Shown here piece by piece: positions 1-10,400 of a stretch of 64,000 nt of DNA (within the stretch, counting starts at the first letter, position 1; every line of letters starts with the position of its first letter). The stretch is taken from positions 1 through 64,000 of the forward strand of contig JASBTD010000052.1 of the NCBI GenBank assembly GCA_030148605.1. The letters are read 5' to 3'. Below the pieces are notes generated by a model that was given only the letters and a program-made list of their open reading frames with translations, searched no databases and was not told where the DNA came from. Position numbers and translations under genes: made by a program. This stretch comes from Erythrobacter sp. GTDB taxonomy: Bacteria; Pseudomonadota; Alphaproteobacteria; Sphingomonadales; Sphingomonadaceae.

Positions 1-255
1 TTGATGCCGGGTACTGCGCGCGAACTCGGCGTCGATCCGGACAACCCCTTTGCCAATCTTGAGGGCGGCGCGCGCTATCTGCGCGAACAACTCGACCGGT
101 TTGAAGGCGATCTGGAGAAGGCTCTGGCCGCTTACAACGCCGGCCCGGCACGTGTCGCGCGCGCAAACGGCATCCCGCAAATTCGCGAAACACAAAACTA
201 TGTCGCGGCCATCATGGGGCGGCTCAACACTCATAGTCGCAAGGATGAAGAATAA
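1..255 (+). CDS. virB1: VirB1-like lytic transglycosylase, C-terminal part (cut by window edge)
   Basis: The reading frame is open from the first base and starts in LMPGTA, the SLT-domain motif that normally lies mid-protein, so the start codon lies upstream of the window. About 84 residues remain. They include the typical end of a soluble lytic transglycosylase domain: the ALAAYNAGP motif and an ETQNYV helix. Enzymes of this family cleave peptidoglycan between MurNAc and GlcNAc; the VirB1 version opens the wall for a type IV secretion channel. The stop codon is directly followed by the ATG of virB2, and the next seven genes are VirB homologues, which supports the VirB1 role. The catalytic glutamate would be upstream and cannot be checked. 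Confidence 0.85.
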   Translation: MMPGTARELGVDPDNPFANLEGGARYLREQLDRFEGDLEKALAAYNAGPARVARANGIPQIRETQNYVAAIMGRLNTHSRKDEE

Positions 256-555
256 ATGCGTTTGATTTCCCGCCTGCCCGCCTTGGCATTATTGCTTTCG
301 CCAAGTGCAGCGCTGGCGCAGCAGGCCGCCGATCCGCAAGGCTCTGGCCCGATTGTAGCGGCGCTCGCATGGCTGCAAGGAACGCTGCTGGGCACTGTAG
401 CGACAACTGTGGCTGTGATGGCGGTTGCTGCCATTGGTTTCATGATGCTGACAGGCAGAATGAACTGGCGCTTTGGAGTGACTGTGATCGTGGGCGTATT
501 CATCCTGTTCGGAGCGACCACCATCGTTGCCGGCATCCAGGCAGCGGCAGGCTAG
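256..555 (+). CDS. virB2: VirB2/TrbC-family pilin
   Basis: A 99-residue protein with a cleavable signal peptide (residues about 1-22, ending ALA) followed by a short spacer and two hydrophobic helices (about residues 36-60 and 72-95). This is the layout of VirB2/TrbC pilins, the major subunit of the conjugative pilus. Its ATG touches the stop of the virB1 fragment and it lies 6 bases before virB3. Assignment rests on size, topology and operon position rather than on a unique sequence motif. Confidence 0.85.
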   Translation: MRLISRLPALALLLSPSAALAQQAADPQGSGPIVAALAWLQGTLLGTVATTVAVMAVAAIGFMMLTGRMNWRFGVTVIVGVFILFGATTIVAGIQAAAG

Positions 556-561
556 GCGCTG

Positions 562-846
562 ATGAGCGATCTCGTCCGCCATCCCGTGCACCGCGCATTG
601 ACCCGGCCGCAGATGTTTGCCGGGGTGACGATGAACTTCTTCATCATCAATCTGATGGTGACGACGATCGCTTTCCTGATCCTGAAGAGCTTCTGGATCA
701 TTCCCGTACCCATCGTAACACATGCGGTCGGATATTTCGTCTCGCTGCGTGAGCCGCGCATCTTCGATCTATGGATCACCAAGGTGTCGCAATGCCCGCG
801 GGTGAAGAATTACAAGCGCTGGGGGTGCAACAGCTATGCGCCCTGA
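562..846 (+). CDS. virB3: VirB3 inner-membrane T4SS protein
   Basis: A 94-residue protein that begins with a short polar segment containing a VHRALTRPQ stretch and then has hydrophobic segments near residues 19-50. This is the usual VirB3 form: a small inner-membrane protein that sits with the VirB4 ATPase at the base of the secretion channel. It is flanked by virB2 (6 bases before) and virB4 (18 bases after). In some systems VirB3 is fused to VirB4; here they are separate. Confidence 0.88.
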   Translation: MSDLVRHPVHRALTRPQMFAGVTMNFFIINLMVTTIAFLILKSFWIIPVPIVTHAVGYFVSLREPRIFDLWITKVSQCPRVKNYKRWGCNSYAP

Positions 847-864
847 TGCTGAAGGCGGTATGCG

Positions 865-3288
865 ATGAGCAAGTGGTTGGGACCTGCATCCTGGGCCGCA
901 AAGGAAGCGCGCGCGGGCGACCGCTTGCCTTATCTGCGGCTGATTGACGAAAGCACACTGCTGCTGCGCGACGGCTCGGTTATGGCATCGATCCAGGTGC
1001 CCGGGCTGCTGTTCGAGACGGAAGATTCGGACAGCCTCAATGCGCATGCAGCGACGCGCGAAGTGATGCTGCGATCCGCGCTCGATTCGCGCTTCGTGCT
1101 TTATCACCACGTGATCAGGCGGCGGGTCGAAGTGGAGCTTGAAGCTGATTTCGATGACCCGCTGTGCCGCCATATCGACGCACGCTGGAAAGAGCGGCTT
1201 GCAGGCGGTTCGCTGTTCGTCAACGATCAGTTTATCACGCTGATCCGGCGTCCTGCACGTGGCCGTGCCGGGCTTGCTGAGCGGGCCGCACGGCTGTTCA
1301 AGCGGCGCGGTGATGAGATCGAGGCTGAGCCCAAGGATATTCGCACCCTCAAGGCCGCAGTCACCGGGCTTGTCGCTTCATTGCAAGCCTATGGCGCGCA
1401 GGTGCTGAGCGATTATGAAGGCACAGACGGCGGCACCAATTCGGAACTGCTTGAACTGCTTTCTGCGCTCTACAATGGCGAGATGCGACCGGTGCGCCGG
1501 CCGGCAGACGATGTCGATATCGGCCAGATGCTGCCTTATCGCAGGGCAAGTTTCGGGCTTGATGCAATGGAGCTGCGTGGTTCGGGCGCGCCAGAGTTCG
1601 CCGCGATCCTGGGGCTGAAGGATTATCCCGATGCCACCTCGCCCGGCCTGCTCGATGGCTTGCTGCGTCAACCGGTAGAGATGGTGGTGACTGAAAGTTA
1701 CGCACCAGCCGAACGCACGACAGCAAAAGAGCGGATCGACCTGGCGCTCAGGCGGTTGCGCTCAGTCGATGAAGAGGCGGCCGCAGAACGCGCCGACATG
1801 CTGGGCGCGCGCGACGCGCTGGGCAATGGGGCTGTCAGCTTTGGCGACCATCACTTGAGCGTTCTGGTGCGCGAGAGCGGCCTGGCTCGGCTCGACGAAG
1901 CAACCGCAGCCTGTGCCGCCGCGCTGGCTGACACCGGCGCAATCGCCGTGCGCGAAGACATCAATCTTGAACCGGGCTTCTGGGCGCAGTTTCCGGGCAA
2001 TGAGCAATATGTCGTTCGCCGCGCTCTGATCTCCAGCGCCAATATGGCAAGCTTCGGTTCGATGCATGGTTTCGCACTGGGCCAGGCTAGCGGCAATCAT
2101 TGGGGCGATGCCGTCACGCTGTTGCAGACGACCAGTGCGACCCCTTTCTTCTTCAATTTCCATCACGGGGACCTGGGCAATTTCTCCGTCATAGGGCCAT
2201 CGGGATCCGGCAAGACAGTGGTGATGAACTTCCTCGCCGCGCAAGCGCAGAAGTTCTCACCCCGCACTATCCTGTTTGACAAGGATCGCGGGGCGGAACT
2301 GTTCATCCGCGGGATTGGCGGGCGCTATGACCGGATCAATTCCGGCGAGCCGACCGGGTTCAACCCTCTCGCGATGCCTGACACTGCGGAAAACCGGGCT
2401 TTCCTGCGCGACTGGCTGGGTGTGCTGCTCGGGGCTGAGGGGCCGGAAGAGCTGGCGATGATCGCATCCTCTGTCGATGCCGCTTACGAGAATGACGCGA
2501 GCCTTCGGCGATTGCGGCATTTCAAGGAATTGCTGGCGGGGGCCAAGCGACCGGAACGCGGCGATCTGGCGGATCGCCTTTCCGCCTGGATCAACACCGG
2601 TGAACACGCCTGGCTGTTCGATAATGAGCGGGACGAGCTTGACCTGGGCAATCGCGTGCTCGGCTTTGATATGACCGCGCTCTTGGAAAACCCGCGGCTG
2701 CGAACGCCGGTGATGATGTATCTCTTCCACCGCATCGAAGAGCGGCTCGATGGCAAGCCAACAATGATCCTGATCGATGAAGGGTGGAAGGCGCTTGACG
2801 ATGATGTGTTCGCGGCGCGCATCCGCGATTGGCTGAAGACGCTGCGCAAGCGCAATGCGCTGGTAGGGTTTGCCACGCAAAGCGCGCGCGATGCGCTTGA
2901 TAGCCGGATTTCCGCTGCATTGGTCGAGCAGACAGCAACGATGGTATTCATGCCCAACAGCCGCGCGCGGGCAGAGGATTACTGCGACGGTTTTGGCCTG
3001 ACCGAGCACGAGCTTGCGCTGATCCGTTCGCTACCGGCACATTCGCGTTGCTTCCTGGTCCGCCAGCCCGATGCCAGCGTTGTGGTGCGGCTCGACCTGT
3101 CGGGTACGCCTGAAGTCCTGACCATACTTTCAGGTCGCGAATCCTCAGTCCGGCGTCTGGATATGCTGCGGGCCGCAGTCGGCGATGATCCGGCAGACTG
3201 GTTCCCTCCACTCACCGGCCGCGTCTGGCCGGGTGAAGCGGGCGACGCCAGCAATGCAGAGCTGCCTATCTGGCAGGCCGCCGAATGA
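865..3288 (+). CDS. virB4: VirB4 ATPase of type IV secretion system
   Basis: An 807-residue protein of the VirB4/CagE family, the conserved motor ATPase that energises pilus assembly and substrate transfer. The Walker A motif GPSGSGKT is at about residues 443-450, and the Walker B region (MILIDEGWKALDD) is near residue 632. A late motif with FATQSARDA follows, as in the family. Length is normal for VirB4. It overlaps virB6 by 4 bases (ATGA), so the two are probably translationally coupled. No disruption was seen. Confidence 0.95.
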   Translation: MSKWLGPASWAAKEARAGDRLPYLRLIDESTLLLRDGSVMASIQVPGLLFETEDSDSLNAHAATREVMLRSALDSRFVLYHHVIRRRVEVELEADFDDPLCRHIDARWKERLAGGSLFVNDQFITLIRRPARGRAGLAERAARLFKRRGDEIEAEPKDIRTLKAAVTGLVASLQAYGAQVLSDYEGTDGGTNSELLELLSALYNGEMRPVRRPADDVDIGQMLPYRRASFGLDAMELRGSGAPEFAAILGLKDYPDATSPGLLDGLLRQPVEMVVTESYAPAERTTAKERIDLALRRLRSVDEEAAAERADMLGARDALGNGAVSFGDHHLSVLVRESGLARLDEATAACAAALADTGAIAVREDINLEPGFWAQFPGNEQYVVRRALISSANMASFGSMHGFALGQASGNHWGDAVTLLQTTSATPFFFNFHHGDLGNFSVIGPSGSGKTVVMNFLAAQAQKFSPRTILFDKDRGAELFIRGIGGRYDRINSGEPTGFNPLAMPDTAENRAFLRDWLGVLLGAEGPEELAMIASSVDAAYENDASLRRLRHFKELLAGAKRPERGDLADRLSAWINTGEHAWLFDNERDELDLGNRVLGFDMTALLENPRLRTPVMMYLFHRIEERLDGKPTMILIDEGWKALDDDVFAARIRDWLKTLRKRNALVGFATQSARDALDSRISAALVEQTATMVFMPNSRARAEDYCDGFGLTEHELALIRSLPAHSRCFLVRQPDASVVVRLDLSGTPEVLTILSGRESSVRRLDMLRAAVGDDPADWFPPLTGRVWPGEAGDASNAELPIWQAAE

Positions 3289-4454
3289 GCGGGATCTGCG
3301 ACAGCGCGCTTTCGGAAATGGGCGGCGGTATTGCGGCAGCCTTGCAAGCCGTCGATTGCATCGCGCAGGATGGCGCAGCGGCGGCTTTCGGGCAGATATT
3401 TGCACCGGGCGGAGCGTTGGAAACCGCGCTGGTTATCCTGCTGACACTGTATGTTTCGTTCTTCGCGATCAGCTTGATGCTCGGTCGCTCCAGCCTTTCG
3501 ATCCGTGGACTCTTGCCGCGCATGATCACTGTCGGGCTCGTACTTGCCTTCTCGACCAGTTGGGTAGCCTTCCGCAGCTTTATCTGGCCGCTCTTTATCG
3601 ATACTCCTGACTATCTGGCTACACTCCTGATCGCCAGCGACGGCTCAGCCACGCGTGTCTTTGCCGAAAAACTGGATGTAGTCTTCATTGCAGTCCAGCA
3701 AGCCAGCCAGGGACAGGAGAATTTCGAGGCTTTCTCGCCGCCTGGCCTCATGTGGTTAGGTGCCATCATGCTGCTTCTCGGCACAGTAGGTGTGCTGGTC
3801 ACAGCCAAGATCGCATTGGCTTTGCTGGTAGCGCTTGGGCCGATCTTCGTGGTCATGGCGCTGTTCAACGGCACGCGCGGCCTGTTTACCGGCTGGCTCA
3901 AGGGCCTCGTCATGCTGGCTCTGACGCCGCTGTTCGCAGTGCTGGGCGGCACGATCATGCTGGAGCTGGCAGTGCCGGTTCTCTCCGCGCTCAGTCAGGC
4001 ACCGGGCCAGATCGATCCGCAGGCAGCAATGGCCTTTTTCCTGGTTGGCGCAGTCCATCTCGCGCTGATGGTGATGGTTCTGAAAGTTGCAGGCACGATG
4101 GTGGCAGGCTGGCAAGTCTTCGGACTGGCGGTGCCAGCTAGCGATTCCGAGGCAGGCGAGAGTGCCAAGGCCATGGCGTTGAATTCTCAGCGCCAGCCTG
4201 ATCCGCGCTATGCCGCTGTATCGGCGGGTGCACCGCGCCGGATCGACGTAGCCGCAGCAACTGCAGCGGCGGCCAATGATGTGGGCAGCAGTTCTGGCGG
4301 CTCACGCCTCCGCGAGACACGCGTGTACGCCACGCAAGGCTCAAGCGCTTCGCCGCTCACTACCGCCAAGCATTCGCGCACGCGCGGCATCGGCAACCGT
4401 TTTCGCCCGCTGCAATCGCGCGCATTGGCGCGCAATCCGGAGATGCAATCATGA
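3285..4454 (+). CDS. virB6: VirB6/TrbL-family channel protein
   Basis: A 389-residue multi-pass membrane protein with about six hydrophobic segments between residues 40 and 280 and a soluble alanine/serine-rich tail. This is the VirB6/TrbL pattern: the polytopic inner-membrane component of the translocation channel. The ATG overlaps the virB4 stop and its own stop overlaps the virB9 start by 4 bases. A separate virB5 (minor pilin), which often precedes virB6, is absent here. Confidence 0.9.
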   Translation: MSGICDSALSEMGGGIAAALQAVDCIAQDGAAAAFGQIFAPGGALETALVILLTLYVSFFAISLMLGRSSLSIRGLLPRMITVGLVLAFSTSWVAFRSFIWPLFIDTPDYLATLLIASDGSATRVFAEKLDVVFIAVQQASQGQENFEAFSPPGLMWLGAIMLLLGTVGVLVTAKIALALLVALGPIFVVMALFNGTRGLFTGWLKGLVMLALTPLFAVLGGTIMLELAVPVLSALSQAPGQIDPQAAMAFFLVGAVHLALMVMVLKVAGTMVAGWQVFGLAVPASDSEAGESAKAMALNSQRQPDPRYAAVSAGAPRRIDVAAATAAAANDVGSSSGGSRLRETRVYATQGSSASPLTTAKHSRTRGIGNRFRPLQSRALARNPEMQS

Positions 4455-5260
4455 TGATCCGTGCAGTGATGCCTGCACTCGCGCTCGCGCTCTCGCCAAT
4501 CGCCTTCTCACCAGCGCTGGCTGACGATCCGCGCCTTGTCGAAATGCTCTATGACCCTACCCAGGTGGTGCGGGTTGCGGGCAAGGTCCGTGTCCAGGCG
4601 ACAATACAATTCGGTGATGACGAGACGATCGAGAATGTTGCGATCGGTGATTCGCAAAGCTGGCAGGTGACCCCCAACAAGCGCGCAAACCTGCTGTTCG
4701 TAAAGCCGCTCTCGCCGACCGCGGTCACTAATATGACTGTGGTCACCAGCAAGCGCACTTATCTGTTCGATCTGGTGGCCAACCCGCGCAACCAACCCGT
4801 ATATGTGCTGAGCTTCACCTATCCCGAGCCGCCTGTGCCTGAGGATGAACCCGAGCTGGCGCAACGCGAGACGGCCAATTCGGCTGAGATGGCTGCAGCA
4901 ACCGATCCCTACGCCGTGGTCGATCCGGCCGCGCTAAACTTCGAATGGTCCAAACGCGGCGATGCCAATCTGCATCCGACACGCGCCTATGACGATGGCC
5001 TTGCGACTTTCCTCGCCTGGCCATCCGACCGCGCGGTGCCGGCGATCCTCGTCAAGGATCACGAAGGTACAGAAGGGCCAGTCAATTTTACAGTGCGCGG
5101 CGAAACCATCGTGGTCCAGGGCGTGCCACGCGAGATCGTGTTGCGCTCAGGCGATGAAGCGGCGGTGCTGGTCAATGAAGGGCCCGTTCGCCCCTCACCC
5201 CCGCTGCGCGAGGAGCGAGCCTTGGCTCAAGCCGAGCGGCAAGCAAGGGAGGCAAACTGA
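4451..5260 (+). CDS. virB9: VirB9 outer-membrane-core protein
   Basis: A 269-residue secreted protein with a signal peptide ending near ALA at residue 25. The N-terminal domain carries the RVQATIQFGDDE-type strand pattern of VirB9/CagX proteins, and a C-terminal beta domain contains an FEWSKRG stretch. VirB9 forms the periplasmic/outer-membrane core ring with VirB7 and VirB10. No virB7 lipoprotein ORF was recognised between the neighbours. The stop and the virB10 start share one base (TGATG). Confidence 0.92.
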   Translation: MMIRAVMPALALALSPIAFSPALADDPRLVEMLYDPTQVVRVAGKVRVQATIQFGDDETIENVAIGDSQSWQVTPNKRANLLFVKPLSPTAVTNMTVVTSKRTYLFDLVANPRNQPVYVLSFTYPEPPVPEDEPELAQRETANSAEMAAATDPYAVVDPAALNFEWSKRGDANLHPTRAYDDGLATFLAWPSDRAVPAILVKDHEGTEGPVNFTVRGETIVVQGVPREIVLRSGDEAAVLVNEGPVRPSPPLREERALAQAERQAREAN

Positions 5261-6369
5261 TGCGACTGGCCACACGGCTTCCCGGCAAAGGCAAGGATGG
5301 AGCAGAAACGCGCGATCCACGCGAGCAGGAATCGGCTGAGATCATCGATCTGGCTAGCCGCACCGCATATCCTGCAGTCGCGCAAGCGCAAGGCAAGTCA
5401 GATACGCTGGGCATATTGGCCGGGATCCTTATTGTCGGCGGACTTGGCGCAATCGCCTTCTGGGCGATGAATTCGGCACGCCTCGAAGAAAACGCCTCGC
5501 CCCCGCTTGCGGCGGATCCTGTAACCACGCCTGCGCCTGTGCAAGAGGCGGTTGTATTGGAGCCTGCGAGCGAGGACATCGAAGAGATTCCGTTCGTGGT
5601 TCCTCAACCGATCGATGAAAGCGCGGCGAGTGCCAATGCGCCCGGCATCAATCCCTATTCAAGCCCAACGATGGTGTTCGATGCCAGCGCAGCGGCGAGC
5701 ACGGTTGAAGTGCCCGCTGGCGAAGCGGTACCAGCGAGCGCCCCTGCAACCAGCCCGGGCGCAGGCTCTGCTGCCGAGTTTGCCAGCCGGATCGGCGGAG
5801 TTGGCGGCGCGCCCGCGCAAGCCCAGCCGATGAGCAATCCTTCGACCACAGTCACGCAAGGCACGTTGATCCCGGCGATCCTTGAGACTGCAATCGACAC
5901 CGATGTGCCCGGCTTTGTGCGCGCGGTGGTGAGCGAAGATGTTCGCAGCTTCGATGGCACGCGCATCCTTGTGCCGCGTTCATCGCGGCTGATCGGGCAG
6001 TACCAGTCAGGGCTGCAAGGCGGCCAGAAGCGCGCCTATGTGATCTGGACGCGGCTGATCCGGCCCGATGGTGCATCGGTAAACCTGGCATCGCCGGCCG
6101 TGGGCTTTGACGGAACCACTGGCCTGCAAGGTGAAGTGCGCTCAAACTTCTTTCAGCGGTTCGGCTCCGCCTTGCTACTCTCGGTAGTGGATGGGTTGAC
6201 TGCGATTGCATCAGGCGGTGCTTCAGTGGTTCTTGGCGGCGGAAGCTCAGCCGCGGCAGCCGCGGTAGAGCAGGATGGAAAGGTCGGCCCGACTATCCGC
6301 GTGCGCCAGGGCGAACCCATTCGCGTGTTCACTGCGCGCGATCTCGATTTCTCGCAAGTGAGCCGATGA
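5260..6369 (+). CDS. virB10: VirB10/TrbI core-complex protein
   Basis: A 369-residue protein with a short cytoplasmic N-terminus and one membrane helix (about residues 47-70). A proline/alanine-rich periplasmic linker follows, and then the C-terminal TrbI beta-barrel domain (about residues 195-369, with TQGTLIPAILET near its beginning). VirB10 spans both membranes and passes the ATPase signal to the outer-membrane pore. It starts one base inside the virB9 stop and overlaps virB11 by 4 bases. Confidence 0.94.
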   Translation: MRLATRLPGKGKDGAETRDPREQESAEIIDLASRTAYPAVAQAQGKSDTLGILAGILIVGGLGAIAFWAMNSARLEENASPPLAADPVTTPAPVQEAVVLEPASEDIEEIPFVVPQPIDESAASANAPGINPYSSPTMVFDASAAASTVEVPAGEAVPASAPATSPGAGSAAEFASRIGGVGGAPAQAQPMSNPSTTVTQGTLIPAILETAIDTDVPGFVRAVVSEDVRSFDGTRILVPRSSRLIGQYQSGLQGGQKRAYVIWTRLIRPDGASVNLASPAVGFDGTTGLQGEVRSNFFQRFGSALLLSVVDGLTAIASGGASVVLGGGSSAAAAAVEQDGKVGPTIRVRQGEPIRVFTARDLDFSQVSR

Positions 6370-7358
6370 GCGCGCAAGTCCACCCTTTGCCTGATGACGC
6401 AGCGGGAGAACGCAGCGTCTATCTTGAAGCCTATCTCGCGCCGTTTCGCCAATGGCTCGACCGCGACACAGTAACGGAAATTCTCGTCAATCGCCCCGGC
6501 GAAGTGTGGATCGAAGATGCCTCTGACCCCGGCATGCAGCGAGTCGCAACGCCTGAAATCACCGATGCACTGGTGCAGCGCTTGGCCGAGCAAGTCGCCC
6601 GCGTCAGCCATCAAGGAATCAACCGCGAACATCCGCTGCTTGGCGCAACCTTGCCAGATGGCGCACGCGTGCAGTTTTGCGGACCGCCTGCTGCGCGCAA
6701 GCATTGGGCGATGGCGATCCGGCGGCATCGCCGTCTGGACCTCCCGCTTGACGCCTATGACGCGGGGCCGCTGACACAGCGCGAAACTGCCGCGATGCCT
6801 GATCCGCAGGCCGAGCCTATCGCTTATCTGCGTGAAGCAATCCGCCAGCGCCGCACCATCCTCATTTCCGGTGGCACAAGCACCGGCAAGACGACATTCC
6901 TGAACGCGATGCTCAAGGAGATCCCGCCTCACGAGCGCGTAGTGCTGGTCGAAGATACGCCGGAACTGAAGCTGCCGGGTGCCAATGGCGTCGGCCTGGT
7001 TGCCGTCAAAGGCGAGCTTGGTGAAGCCAAGGTGTCAGCGAATGAGTTGCTCCAGGCGGCGCTGCGGCTCAGGCCTGACCGCATCGTATTGGGCGAATTG
7101 CGCGGCGCAGAAAGCGTCAGCTTCCTGCGAGCAATCAACACCGGCCACCCCGGCAGTTTCTCGACCATCCACGCCAACAGCCTTACGGGCGCACTGGAAC
7201 AGCTTGCTCTGATGGTCATGCAGACGGGTATCGGCCTCTCGCGCCAGGACACCATCCAATATGCTGCTTCTGTCATCGATGTCATCGTCCAATTGGGGCG
7301 CGACAGCAACGGCAAGCGAAGCATTACAGAGATTGCGGATTGCAGGACTATCGTTTGA
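6366..7358 (+). CDS. virB11: VirB11 traffic ATPase
   Basis: A 330-residue hexameric AAA-type ATPase of the VirB11/GspE superfamily. The Walker A motif (SGGTSTGKTT) lies near residues 166-175. The Asp box (VVLVEDTPEL) follows, then Walker B (RPDRIVLGELRG) and the His box (TGHPGSFSTIHA). All diagnostic elements are present and in order. It is the last gene of the operon; about 135 bases separate it from the convergent tamB end. Confidence 0.95.
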   Translation: MSAQVHPLPDDAAGERSVYLEAYLAPFRQWLDRDTVTEILVNRPGEVWIEDASDPGMQRVATPEITDALVQRLAEQVARVSHQGINREHPLLGATLPDGARVQFCGPPAARKHWAMAIRRHRRLDLPLDAYDAGPLTQRETAAMPDPQAEPIAYLREAIRQRRTILISGGTSTGKTTFLNAMLKEIPPHERVVLVEDTPELKLPGANGVGLVAVKGELGEAKVSANELLQAALRLRPDRIVLGELRGAESVSFLRAINTGHPGSFSTIHANSLTGALEQLALMVMQTGIGLSRQDTIQYAASVIDVIVQLGRDSNGKRSITEIADCRTIV

Positions 7359-7393
7359 AGCTAAAGCCATCCTGCATCAGCTGGAATGAAGCG

Positions 7394-7410
7394 CAGGAAA
7401 GGCCTTCCTG
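7394..7410. terminator. Weak hairpin between convergent virB11 and tamB
   Basis: CAGGAA and TTCCTG form a 6-bp stem around a 5-base loop. It lies between two convergent genes, where a bidirectional terminator is expected, but there is no T-tract on either side. Confidence 0.3.
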
Positions 7411-7495
7411 ACTGAACTTGCCAGCGCGACCACCTCCGATCAGGCCGCCACGGTCCGATCACTTTTGCTCGAGACTTCACCGTTGGATACAGGAA

Positions 7496-10400
7496 TCAAT
7501 AGTCCCGTCTCGCTTCAACCAGAATGCTTTCACGGCCCACGGTCGAAACAGACGCAAGCAGCGATAGCCAGGACGTTATCCGAAACTCCAGCTCTGTTGC
7601 ACTGTATTCCCTGCCATCCGTGATCAGCTCTACATAGAAACGGCGCCCGATATTCTCGCCCAGCGCAACGCCTGTTTCCCTGCCCAGAACCGGGTCTGCG
7701 CCCACGATGCGCAGCCGGTCCAATCCGATCTGGCTGCGGAGCTGGTTGATCGGATCCATCCCGCCGCCGCCGCGCAGGCTGGCAACCGCTGCACTCAGCT
7801 GCAGAGCATCGGTCGCTGAAAGCTCTGTAATCGGTCCGCCAAACAGCAGCCGTGCGAGGATCTCTTCCTCAGGCAAGGCCGGGTCTGATGTGAACGCGAT
7901 TTCCGGCGACAACGCGTTTCCACGCACGGTAACCTCCACACTGATCCCGTTGCGGCGGGTTTCAGCCAGGATGTCCAGCCGCGGATCGATCGGCACATTT
8001 TCATCAAATGTGATGCGCCCCCTGGTCATGTCAAATCGTGTGCTCGCAAAGCTGTAGCTGCCGCGGATTACATTTACCTCGCCACCGATCCTTGGGTCAG
8101 ATGTCGTACCGCGGATGATAATGTCCCCTCGCCATTCGCTGTCCAGGCCCAGCCCGTCTACATCGATCCGGTTGCGCGCCCTGGCATCGATCAGGTAGCG
8201 CCACGGCGATGTCCGCGTTGTCGATCGTTCCAGTTCGGATGGCAGGTTGATTTCGCGCGTTGTGATGTCAGGCAAGGCAACATCTTCATCCGCAGTGCCA
8301 AGCTGCCAGCTGGCTCCGTCGACCTCGAGGCGGCCTGCAATGGTGCCGCCAACACCTGAAGACACGATCCGTAATGGCCCCGTCACAGTCGCGCGCAATC
8401 CGCGTGCATCGACAAGGCGAGCCCTGTTGGCCGCGGCACGAATATCGAGTTGAGGGCCTCGGCCGGGTCCGATATTCGCCAAGTCTATCGTCCCGCTACC
8501 AGTCACGCTTCCGCCACCCGCTGCGCGGCCGGAAAAGCGACGCAGATTCAACTGAGAACCACGGAAGTCACCCCGAACGCTCACTTCATCAATATCGGTG
8601 CCTGACAGGACGCTGCGCACCCGCAGGTCAGAACTGGCCAGATCACCGCGAACTTGCGGGTCAGCGAGCGAACCGCGCGCCGTGGCAGTGATGCGCACCG
8701 GCCCTGACAGATCGAACGCATCAAGCGCTGCCAAGCGCCAGAGCGCTTCCGATGCGCCCGAATATCGCATTGATGCATCCAGCGAGCCTGTGGTGATCCG
8801 ATCGTATAATGAGCCAGCAGCAGGCAACCCCGCGATTGTCGCGTCAAGCCAGCCAATCCGGCTGCTACCCTGCTCGAACACCGCCTGTGTTGTCAGCCGG
8901 TCTGTGCCCAAATCTGACATCAGCGCGACATCCAGCGGTTGCGACGCCACCAGCAAACCGGACCGTGTCAAACCCGATATCTTGATGCGCGCCTTTCCGG
9001 TTGGCGGCGCCCCTTGCCGCGCCGAATATTCTGCCGTCCCTGATACAGAGCCGCCCAAGCCAAGTTCTCCCCGGATCAGGTCGGCAAGAGCCAGCGGCAC
9101 ATCTGCTAGCTTGGCATCCATCGCATATCCGGCATCGCCAAACTCGCCAGAAAGAACCGCCGAACCATTCCCCAGAATGATCCCGGTTCGCTTCAACTGC
9201 CATTGCCCGGCATCAGAACGTTCCAACACGGCCCGTCTTGGCATCGAGATGGAAGTCCCCGAATAGCTGCCCCTTGCGATGGCATCGATGCGCTGTGGCG
9301 CAAAATTGCTGTCTAGCTGGAGGTTGAAGCGTCCACCCTGTCTGCCCACCACAGAGGCCGCAAGGTTACCGGTACCATTGGTGATATCGGCACGCGCGGC
9401 GACCCGGCCCAATGATAGCGTGCCATAACGAATGGCTCTGCCGCTGATCTCGGCTTCGAGATTGGTAGCATGCTCTCCGAACAGGCCGCTGGCCTTCACC
9501 TCGGCCTCTCCTACAGAGATTGCACTTTCCCCGCCAAACGCGGCGTTGCTGGCGGAAATGTCAGCCGCGAAACGCTGGCCATCTTGCGAAGGCACGAACT
9601 GCATCGAACCGTCTAGCCCGCCGCCTGTAAGCGATAGCGCACCCCGCGCACCACCGTCCTCCAATGTCACGCCGCCTGTAATCGAAGTCTCCCAAACGCG
9701 CAGGCGATCAATCGCCAGTTGCGCCGGTTCACTCTCGGGAAGCCGCAGATCAAAAGCGCCAACAAACTGGCCCAGCATGGATTGCCCCTCGCTTTCGATC
9801 CTGTACCCCTCTCCGGCAGCAGCAATCGCGAGCTGCACATCGCGAATGTCTGCGGCCGGGAATGGTGCTTCGAGGCCCACATTGGCGACTACGCCCTCGC
9901 CGGCACTGCGCAGATCGACCGCAAATTCGCCATAGCGTGTATGAGTGCCTTCGGCATCCAGCACGAAGCCCTCGCTTTCAAGCCTTGCCTGCCCTGAAGC
10001 GTCGATTACCGGCGAATTGACCACGACATTGTCAAACCGCAGTGGGGCACCTGCGCTGGACGACATCGTACCTTCGAAATTCAGCGTTTCGCCAGCGATG
10101 CTTCGCACTGTCGAATTCACCAGATTGCTGACACTGCCATCCAGCCTGGAGCGGAAAGTCCAAGGGGTGCTTCCTACAAGCGCAAACTCGATATCAGCAT
10201 CGGTTCGCGCTGTTCCGATGCCCGCAATGTCGATTCCGCGCGCATTGACTGGCCCACTGACTTGCAGAGCACTCCGGGCAGGGTCAAAGCGTAGGGCCAA
10301 GCGCGCGCCTACCCTCGCAAAATCGGCCCTGAGTGGCTGAATCCGGAGCAGCCCACTTTCATAGCGAAGCTCACCGGAGAGTTTGCCGCCTATGAGCTCG

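Noticed and set aside
7359-7495. Strong terminator after virB11
   Set aside because: Only a weak 6-bp hairpin without a T-tract is present.
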